Source: Bacteroidota bacterium
GTDB taxonomy: Bacteria > Bacteroidota > Bacteroidia > Bacteroidales > ML635J-15
NCBI GenBank assembly: GCA_029558535.1
Contig: JAKQEK010000317.1
Location: forward strand, 1 to 64,000
DNA length: 64,000 nucleotides
Direction: 5' to 3'
Positions 18,742 to 25,676 of the stretch are shown in pieces. The stretch's first letter is position 1. Every line of letters starts with the position of its first letter. The notes under the pieces are model-generated. The model saw nothing but the letters and a program-made list of their open reading frames with translations, was not told the origin of the DNA and made no database searches. The position numbers and the translations under genes were made by a program.

Positions 18742-19583
18742 TTCCCGAAAGCTATTTATTATCTTTAATAGAGAAAGCTTATAAAGAGGATGTTGGTAAC
18801 GGAGATCATTCCTCTTTATGTTGTATTAATGAAGCAGTACAAGGGAAAGCTAATTTACTGGTAAAAGAAAATGGAATAATTGCAGGAGTAGAGGTTGCAA
18901 AAGTCGTTTGCAAATATTATTCTGATAAATTAAGCATGAAAATTCATATTCATGATGGCTTAACTGTCAATTCAGGGGATATAGTTTTCACTCTCGAAGG
19001 ACCACAACTTGATATTCTTTGTGCCGAAAGAACATTGCTGAATTTCATGCAGAGGATGAGTGGAATTGCTACCGAAACTGCAAAATATGTTACAAAACTA
19101 AAGGGGTATAAAACGAAAATTTTAGATACTCGTAAAACAACACCTGGGTTAAGACTAATTGAAAAAGAAGCTGTGAAGATAGGTGGGGGAATGAATCATC
19201 GAATTGGTTTGTTCGATATGATAATGCTTAAAGATAATCATATTGATTTTGCCGGTGGAATTGAAAATGCTATTATCAAGGCAAACCAATACTTGAAAAA
19301 GAAACAGCTTGATTTGAAAATTGAAATAGAAACCCGAACATTGGAAGATGTAAAAGAAGTCTTGCGCATCGGCAATGTTGACAGAATAATGCTTGATAAT
19401 TTTAATGTCGAAAATACGCGGAAAGCTGTACAATTAATAAAAGATAGGTTTGAAACAGAATCAAGCGGAGGGATAACATTTGAAAACATAACTGACTATG
19501 CTGAATGCGGAGTTGATTTTATTTCAGTAGGGGCATTGACACACCAAATAAAAAGTCTTGATTTAAGCCTAAAAGCTGTTTAA
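18738..19583 (+). CDS. nadC: nicotinate-nucleotide pyrophosphorylase (quinolinate phosphoribosyltransferase)
   Basis: 281 residues. It converts quinolinate and PRPP to nicotinate mononucleotide, CO2 and PPi in de novo NAD synthesis. Motifs: EDVGNGDHSS at the N-terminus, ERTLLNFMQRMSGIAT, DTRKTTPGLR (substrate-binding arginines and lysine), GGGMNHRIGLFDMIMLKDNH and IMLDNF. The start overlaps the DUF4783 stop (ATGA) and its stop overlaps the next start (TAATG), so the three genes form a tight operon. Confidence 0.95.
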   Translation: MIPESYLLSLIEKAYKEDVGNGDHSSLCCINEAVQGKANLLVKENGIIAGVEVAKVVCKYYSDKLSMKIHIHDGLTVNSGDIVFTLEGPQLDILCAERTLLNFMQRMSGIATETAKYVTKLKGYKTKILDTRKTTPGLRLIEKEAVKIGGGMNHRIGLFDMIMLKDNHIDFAGGIENAIIKANQYLKKKQLDLKIEIETRTLEDVKEVLRIGNVDRIMLDNFNVENTRKAVQLIKDRFETESSGGITFENITDYAECGVDFISVGALTHQIKSLDLSLKAV

Positions 19584-20515
19584 TGAAAAAAAAGATAAAA
19601 AATCTTATTCATAAGGCTGATTTATTAATCAAATCTATTACAGACAAAATTATTTTGCCAGGCTTTAAGGGCTTTTCATTATATTACATTGGTTCTTTTT
19701 TTTTCAAAGGGATAATGAAAGGTGCTGTGTCTATGCGGGCATCATCTGTAGCATTTAATTTGTTTATCTCATTGTTTCCGGCACTAATTTTTCTGTTTAG
19801 TTTAATACCATTTATTCCCGTAGAGAATTTTCAATACGAATTGTTTAGTGTTCTTGCTGAAGTGCTGCCGGATAATGCTTACTCGTTGATGTATGAAACC
19901 ATATCCGACACTATAATGAATCAGCGAAGCAGTATTTTGTCAATAGGTTTTTTGTTGATGTTGTTTTTCTCATCAAATGGTGTTATGGCAATGATAGAAG
20001 CTTTTAATACGACTTATCATCAATTCGAAACAAGAAGTGATATCAGCATTAGGCTAATTTCATTGTTTTTAGTGTTAATATTAAGTTTTTTGCTCGTGAT
20101 TGCTATCTCATTGATAATAATTGGTAATAACGTATTTGTTGGCTTTATTAGCAATCACCCGGCGATGAATGAAAGTGATTTTTTGTTTTTTGTTGTTGGA
20201 CTACTTAAATGGATTTTGATCGTTGGGCTTTATTTTTTAGCTATATCATTTTTATACTATTTAGCACCTGCGAAAAGAAGTCGCTTTCGTTTTATTACTC
20301 CGGGAGCCATATTCGCAACTTTCCTTCAAATTATCACAGTAATTGGATTTTCATATTACGTAAATAATTTTGCACAATATAATAAACTTTATGGTTCTAT
20401 TGGAACTGTAATTGTCGTAATGATGCTTTTCTATATTTCTTCTCTGGCTCTTATTTTGGGGTTCGAACTTAATGTAAGTATTTTTAGCAGAGAAAATAAA
20501 ATCTTAAAAAAATAG
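19583..20515 (+). CDS. YihY/BrkB family inner-membrane protein
   Basis: 310 residues with about six membrane helices. Family features include GAVSMRASSVAFNLFISLFPALIFLFSLIPF, the SSNGVMAMIEAFNTTYH segment, and a final RSRFRFITPGAIFATFLQIITVIGFSYYVNNFAQYNKLYGSIG block. The family was once called RNase BN, which is wrong; its real role is unsettled, with transport proposed. It is translationally coupled to nadC through a TAATG junction. Confidence 0.88.
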   Translation: MKKKIKNLIHKADLLIKSITDKIILPGFKGFSLYYIGSFFFKGIMKGAVSMRASSVAFNLFISLFPALIFLFSLIPFIPVENFQYELFSVLAEVLPDNAYSLMYETISDTIMNQRSSILSIGFLLMLFFSSNGVMAMIEAFNTTYHQFETRSDISIRLISLFLVLILSFLLVIAISLIIIGNNVFVGFISNHPAMNESDFLFFVVGLLKWILIVGLYFLAISFLYYLAPAKRSRFRFITPGAIFATFLQIITVIGFSYYVNNFAQYNKLYGSIGTVIVVMMLFYISSLALILGFELNVSIFSRENKILKK

Positions 20516-20546
20516 ACTAATCGCAGATTTATATTATTATTTTACT

Positions 20547-20554
20547 TATTTTTG
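20547..20554 (+). promoter_or_regulatory. -7 box (TATTTTTG) for the TGA-containing thioredoxin-fold gene
   Basis: TATTTTTG matches TAnnTTTG exactly, 33 bases before ATG 20588. No good -33 TTTG is visible. The presence of a promoter argues that the interrupted gene is still expressed from its own start. Confidence 0.5.
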
Positions 20555-20587
20555 GATAAATTCTATTAATAATATTAATTAAGAATT

Positions 20588-22699
20588 ATGAAAAAATTAT
20601 TCCTGAGTATTTTTATTCTTTTAACTTCGGTTGTTACTTTTGCACAGCCTACTGTAGCTGAAGATTTTACTGTTACTGACATTGATGGTGTTCAACACAA
20701 CTTGTTTACATATCTGGATCAGGGAAAATACGTGTATATTGAGTTTTTGCTGAAGGGTTGAGGCACATGTGAGGCGTCTATCCCGACGTTAAATAACATT
20801 TACGAAGCTTTTGGTTGCAATAACTTTGAAATGATTGTTTTGGGCTTGTATAATAGTTCGACAAACGATGCGATGGTGGAAATCCTTCGAGACGAACTGG
20901 GAATTATTGTTCCCTTGGTAAGTGGTTATAGCGGTTCGACAAGTGTAATATCTTACTATGGGGTAGAAGCTTTTCCCGAAACTATATTAATTAAACCGGA
21001 TCGTTCGGTAATATACGATGGTACAGAAACTCCTCTTAGCAATATTACCACAATTGTTTCATTAGGCCCACATCAGAATGCTTGTCCTGAAGACTGGCCG
21101 GTTGCACAATTTTCGGGAACACCATTGGTAATTCCCATTAATTCAGGAGTTATCTTTACTGACCAGTCTACTAATCCGATAAGTCAATGGATTTGGACTT
21201 TTGAGAATGGAACACCTGCAAGTTTTAACGGTCAAAATCCACCTGAAATAATTTACAATGTGGCTGGTTATCATGATGTTAGCTTAACTGCACGAAATCA
21301 GTTTGGTAATGAGAATTCAATAACAAAAAATGATTATGTATTAGTTTATGAGCTTGCTGATACCACCCCTGTTGCATGGTTTACTGCAAATCAAGTTATT
21401 GTTGTAGCAGGGAATACGGTTGATTTTACTGACCTTAGCTATGATTTTCCTTTCGAATGGCGATGGGCTTTTCAGGGAGCAGTACCGGCGACTTCATTTG
21501 TTCAACATCCTCAGAATGTATTATATAATACAACAGGAACTTATGATGTACAGTTGATTGTGCGAAATTCACAGGGTTATGATACTCTTTTAATTGAAGA
21601 TTATATCAGAGTAATTCCCGATGCTGGAACAGAAATTCCTATTGCAAATTTTACTACTCAAAACCGACTGATTAAATCAAATACATTGGTTATGTTTCAA
21701 GATTTGACAATAAATAATCCAATGTTCTGGTCATGGGCATTTGAGGGTGGTGATCCTTCATATTCCAACACTCAACTTCAGCCACAAGGGATTAGATATT
21801 TGAATACCGGATTTTTTGATGTAACTTTAAATGTGGGAAATACAAATGGTGCTGATGTGTTAACAAAAAGGGATTATATTGTAGTTTATGATTCTTTTGT
21901 AGGAACGGTATGTGATACAATATCTAATCTGCAAAATGGCGAAATTCCTTATGCTATGCAGATTAACGGAATGACCGGTTTTTATGGTGGACATAACTCA
22001 GACAGAATAACCATGTATGCTGACTATTATGACTATCATACATTTAATCAGGTTTATGGAGTAATTGTTCCTGTATTGGATGTGGACTACTTGTCGAATA
22101 ACTCTTATATTAGATTTATGACTTGGGATGGAGCTCATGATGTGCCTACAACTATTTTAGGTGATCAGAAAGTTTATTTGCGTGATTTAAGAGAGAATTA
22201 TCTTCAAGTTATATTGTTTGATGAGCCTCTTGACGTTGACGGACCATTTTATCTGGGATATTCAATAAATTATGCCGATGGTGATAATTTTGTGGTGGGA
22301 ATGGCTCCTAATCGCGGTCATGGAGGTTTCAATACTTTGTGGGTTAATAAAAATGGCCTTTGGAAAAGGTCTTCTTCAGAATATGATATTTCGACATCAA
22401 CAGGAATTAGACCGTTGACTTGTTTAGTTGGAATTGAGGACGAATTATTAACTGAAAGTACAGGTATCTTTCCAAATCCTTGCTCCGACAGACTGTTTAT
22501 TGACAATAGCCTTTGTTTCGATGATGGAGACTTTGTAGAAATCTTCGATAAAACGGGTAAAACTATTCTTATGCAATTCGCAGATCAGGGAACTAATACT
22601 ATAGAACTGAATACCCAAAATATTTCACAAGGTGTTTATTTTGTGAGAATTTTTACAAAAGGCAAACTTGTGAACGAAAAAATTACTATTATCAAATAA
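20588..22699 (+). CDS. thioredoxin-fold/PKD/T9SS protein with in-frame TGA at the CxxC motif (candidate selenoprotein)
   Basis: One frame of 703 codons from ATG 20588, interrupted only by TGA at codon 58. Order: signal peptide (1-20, ending TFAQ); a TlpA/thioredoxin-like domain (about 24-160: EDFTVTDIDG, YVYIEFLLKG-TGA-GTCEASIP, EAFPETILIKPD); three PKD domains (about 171-255, 256-345, 346-430; each with W-W-F/A-F-x-G and a G-x-Y/F-D-V strand); a domain of unknown type; and a T9SS sorting domain (IFPNPCSDRLFI ... GVYFVRIFTKGK). In related Bacteroidota proteins the TGA position is the first cysteine of CxxC, so the motif would read U58-G-T-C61. The alternative is a nonsense mutation, with translation only from ATG 20831 and no signal peptide. 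Codon 58 is the only lesion in the gene. Confidence 0.7.
20759..20761 (+). other. in-frame TGA, candidate selenocysteine codon
   Basis: This TGA is followed by GGC ACA TGT, giving a UxxC arrangement that aligns in exact register with thioredoxin CxxC (F-x-x-x-x-C-G-x-C). Two weak hairpins follow. One spans 20773-20790 (six pairs including two G-U, loop UAUCCC). The other spans 20787-20804 (seven pairs, one bulged U, loop AAC). Neither has the guanosine expected in a bacterial SECIS loop, so the RNA evidence is weak. TGA is used as a normal stop elsewhere in the window. Confidence 0.5.
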
Positions 22700-22703
22700 A
22701 CTT

Positions 22704-23054
22704 TTAGTTTTCTTTGAAATCTGAAAAGTATTTGAATATATCTTCCTTATTATTTTCTTTTATCGCAAGATGATAACTGTTGTTTTTATAAACAAAGTAT
22801 TTATAGGTTGTTCCTGTTAAAGAATTACCCGGATAATTATTTACATACTCATCTTTGCAACGCCAAACCGAATATTTCCCTTTGGTATAAACCAATTCCA
22901 TCTCTGCTTTGCCATAGGTTGAAAATGGAAGATACATAGTTTTAACTGCTCCAGTATTTAAATTGTTATTCTTACCGGGATTCATTTCTTTTGCATAAAT
23001 GCCGGATACTCCCATAAAGAGAAGTAGTGCGCTTGTAATAATTAACTTTTTCAT
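22704..23054 (-). CDS. small exported protein of unknown function
   Basis: 116 residues with a clear signal peptide (MKKLIITSALLLFMGVSGIYA). The mature part is basic and rich in tyrosine, lysine and asparagine (TYGKAEMELVYTKGKYSVWRCKDEYVNNYPG). I recognise no family. Its stop lies 4 bases from the stop of the converging thioredoxin-fold gene, with no terminator between them. Confidence 0.6.
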   Translation of the reverse strand: MKKLIITSALLLFMGVSGIYAKEMNPGKNNNLNTGAVKTMYLPFSTYGKAEMELVYTKGKYSVWRCKDEYVNNYPGNSLTGTTYKYFVYKNNSYHLAIKENNKEDIFKYFSDFKEN

Positions 23055-23214
23055 AATTTTAAAATTTAATCGTTATTAACTTTTTCTAATATACGTTTGG
23101 CGAAATGCAAAAAGAGTTAATGCAATCTTAAATATATGCTAAAGTGTGTTAAAATATAATCAGTATGTGAGGATGATTATTGAATAGATTAAGAAAATAC
23201 TAATAGATTTTTTC

Positions 23215-23700
23215 CTAATAATATTTATAAGTAGCATAAGCTACATATTCATCATCATAGTATTGACCTGATGTTTGTCCGTACATAATATATTCACCTC
23301 TATGATCTTCATCTTCGAAAATAGTAAGATAAATTGTAGGCTGCGTCCAATACATTCCATAAGGTAAATAATCTGAACTGATAACACTAGTTGTTGTTAT
23401 AACTACTTTATTTTCACTTGTGTTTACTTTTCCTTTAATGTAACATTTGCAGTTGTAGGTAACTCCATCAAAAACAAAACTTGCATGAGATTTTCCGGTA
23501 AAACTGTCTGAATAATCATCATAGATTATATCATATAATTTTTCAGTACATGAAAAATAACCGCTTTCTGTTACATCTGTTCTGCTTTGCGAACCCCCAT
23601 ACCATGTCTGTTCCAAAACTGTTTCAAAATCCTGACTAAATAATGTATTTGTTAATGTCAAAAAAATAAAGCCAATTAAAATAGGTTTAAAATTTTTCAT
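23215..23700 (-). CDS. exported protein of unknown function, paralogue A
   Basis: 161 residues. A signal peptide ends NTLFSQ, followed by DFETVLEQTWYGGSQSRTD. The predicted beta-rich domain contains GYFSCTEKLYDIIYDD, a YNCKCYIKGKVNTSENKVVI strand pair and EYIMYGQTSGQYYDDEYVAYA near the C-terminus. It shares the whole layout with the next gene upstream (23801-24277), so they are tandem duplicates. I recognise no family. The paired cysteines in both copies suggest a disulfide-bonded extracytoplasmic domain. Confidence 0.65.
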   Translation of the reverse strand: MKNFKPILIGFIFLTLTNTLFSQDFETVLEQTWYGGSQSRTDVTESGYFSCTEKLYDIIYDDYSDSFTGKSHASFVFDGVTYNCKCYIKGKVNTSENKVVITTTSVISSDYLPYGMYWTQPTIYLTIFEDEDHRGEYIMYGQTSGQYYDDEYVAYATYKYY

Positions 23701-23800
23701 AGTTATATTGTTTTTAGTTGATTCGTAAAATTAATAAATTTTGAAAAAAGTACAAGAAATAGTTTTGATTTTTTTAATGTCAACATTAAGAAGTCTATAA

Positions 23801-24277
23801 CTAATGATTTGAATACATAACAAGCTCATCATCAAAGAGTTGTCCGGCAGATGTCCCATACATCACATAATATCCCGGGTAGGCTTCATCATTATACAAA
23901 GTTAGAGTTTCCGTTCCCGTATGCCATTCAATGCCGTGAGGTAGTTGCTGACAATACAAATACTTTTGTTTGTGTGTTAAAGTTATCGAATAATTCGTTG
24001 TATTTATTTTGCCGGTAACATCAGATTGACAGAAATACTTTTCACCATCAATGTATAATGTTCTTGATGCTGTTGCAGTAAATGTTGTTTCTCCTATCAT
24101 AAATACATCATAAATAATTATGTCACAAACAAAATATCCACCATCAAGTTTGCTGTCACGACTTTGAAGTTTTCCACGCCATGTTGATTCCATTATTGAT
24201 TCCAGATCTTGTGAAAATAAATTCTGTGCTAGAAAAGTTAAAACCGATGCGAATAAAATAATTTTAATAGTTTTCAT
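23801..24277 (-). CDS. exported protein of unknown function, paralogue B
   Basis: 158 residues. A signal peptide ends QNLFSQ, followed by DLESIMESTWRGKLQSRDS. Shared blocks with paralogue A are SQD(L/F)E, TW-x-G-x-x-QSR, GYF-C, a CxxDVTGKINTT-like strand, LPHG-x-x-W and YYVMYGTSAGQLFDDE. It lies 100 bases upstream of paralogue A and 62 bases downstream of the serpin, all on the minus strand. I found no named domain. It may be co-expressed with the serpin. Confidence 0.65.
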   Translation of the reverse strand: MKTIKIILFASVLTFLAQNLFSQDLESIMESTWRGKLQSRDSKLDGGYFVCDIIIYDVFMIGETTFTATASRTLYIDGEKYFCQSDVTGKINTTNYSITLTHKQKYLYCQQLPHGIEWHTGTETLTLYNDEAYPGYYVMYGTSAGQLFDDELVMYSNH

Positions 24278-24339
24278 AATATGTTTTTTAAATTATATTG
24301 TAAAAATATAACATACTAACAAAGAAAACATCGGTACAA

Positions 24340-25560
24340 CTACGGATTTTTTACCACTCCGGTAAAAAGAATTACTTCAGTACTTCTTTCTCTAATTATG
24401 AAAACAAAAGGTCGGTCACAGGTAAAATATACCGGTCCGTCCGGCACGCCAGATGTCAATGACACTTCAACGGCAGTAACTGCTGCAGCTTCTGTCCCTT
24501 TTTCAGTTACATCTATATAGGTTTTGTGTTTTACTTTTGAAACAAATAATCCACCGGTTCCATTTATCCCTGACAAGTCAGCCATATTTGGATTAAATAA
24601 ATCAGTCATTCCCAACTCGCTTAGCATAGGAATTAAATCATTTTCAAATTCGAACTGAAATTTAGGCATTGTTAAAAGGATATCTTGGTCATATAAACCT
24701 TGAGTTATTTCTGTCCAACGTGCCTGATCTAGATTAGCAATTAAATCAGCCGGATTTGATTCGTAAACAGGTAGCAATATGTCCATGACAAAATTCCCTT
24801 GTCCGTATGGCAACTCAACGACATTAACCGATTCGTCAAAATAGTATTTTAACCCTGCTTCCATTTTCATCATCTCAACCTGGATGCTGTTATTGTCTGA
24901 AATATAGAAATCGCCATTTTGAGTCTGCGAATTATCAAATTCGTATCTCCATTTACCGTAAAAATAAACCGCATTGATTAAATACATAATTGCATCAGTA
25001 GGAATATTATCAATTATAGTGGGAATTTTGTCATTTGTATTGTCTGAAACCCAATCGTTTATTGTACTTATTGCCTCCGGTGAATCGAAATTCAGAGCTT
25101 GTACATGAGCGTTGTAATATTCCTGATTAACATCAAGAAATGATTGTACGATATTAAAAGTGTTTCTGTACCATATTGAGTTTGCAATGGATAATGTTAC
25201 TTTGCTGTCAAGATCAACAATCTCGTCCATAATATAATGAAAGAATTCGTTAAATTCGTTGATTTCAAATCCCTCAAAACCAAGTGTAGTAAGCATTTGA
25301 TCCTGCGTGTTGTTTTTAGCTCCGTTTGCCGTCATTGCCAAAGCATAATTAACACTCAGGGGAGAAATCATGAAGTTATCATCTGTAGTTTCGCTTACTT
25401 TCTGAAATAATCCCAAAGAAAATTCATTTCCGGCTACAACAATTTCTTTTTGTTTTGTGCTTAGTTTTATTTCTTTGACATCAGAATCATTGTCTTTTTT
25501 ACACGAACTAATTACTGATAGTATCAGTATAATCGCTATAAAGAAATATCTGCTTTTCAT
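24340..25560 (-). CDS. serpin-family serine/cysteine protease inhibitor, lipoprotein
   Basis: 406 residues. A lipoprotein signal ends SVISSC (C20), so the protein would be membrane anchored. The serpin fold is clear: NFMISPLSVNYALAMTANGAKNNT, SIANSIWYRNTF, AVYFYGKWRYEFD, then the hinge and reactive loop. The hinge EKGTEAAAVTAV fits inhibitory serpins (P17 E, P15 G, P14 T, small residues P12-P9), and the shutter end reads DRPFVFIIRE. Counting from the hinge puts P1-P1' at or next to Thr-Ser (SLTSGVP). Some Bacteroidota serpins, such as Tannerella miropin, inhibit both serine and cysteine proteases. It is divergent from a papain-like protease gene. Confidence 0.93.
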   Translation of the reverse strand: MKSRYFFIAIILILSVISSCKKDNDSDVKEIKLSTKQKEIVVAGNEFSLGLFQKVSETTDDNFMISPLSVNYALAMTANGAKNNTQDQMLTTLGFEGFEINEFNEFFHYIMDEIVDLDSKVTLSIANSIWYRNTFNIVQSFLDVNQEYYNAHVQALNFDSPEAISTINDWVSDNTNDKIPTIIDNIPTDAIMYLINAVYFYGKWRYEFDNSQTQNGDFYISDNNSIQVEMMKMEAGLKYYFDESVNVVELPYGQGNFVMDILLPVYESNPADLIANLDQARWTEITQGLYDQDILLTMPKFQFEFENDLIPMLSELGMTDLFNPNMADLSGINGTGGLFVSKVKHKTYIDVTEKGTEAAAVTAVEVSLTSGVPDGPVYFTCDRPFVFIIRERSTEVILFTGVVKNP

Positions 25561-25590
25561 TTTTGTATTATTAAGTTGGTATTAGTACAA

Positions 25591-25598
25591 CAAAATTA
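25591..25598 (-). promoter_or_regulatory. -7 box (TAATTTTG) for the serpin
   Basis: On the minus strand TAATTTTG matches TAnnTTTG exactly, 30 bases before the serpin ATG. A weaker plus-strand box (TAATTTTA, 25645-25652) would serve the divergent protease in the same 116-base gap. Confidence 0.5.
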
Positions 25599-25676
25599 AC
25601 GAAAAAAAGAAATGAAAATTGTCTGAATGAATAATTAAATTTTGTAATTTTATGGTTAATCTATGTTTATATAAAA

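Noticed and set aside
20759-20761. TGA explained by a reassigned genetic code (TGA as Trp or Gly throughout)
   Set aside because: TGA ends other genes normally here, for example the DUF4783 gene (stop at 18739-18741) and murC (stop at 39471-39473), and conserved tryptophans are encoded by TGG.
20831-22699. Independent gene starting at ATG 20831
   Set aside because: It would begin in the middle of the thioredoxin fold, lack a signal peptide although it has a T9SS tail, and have no promoter of its own. The upstream 57 codons are in the same frame and complete the domain.
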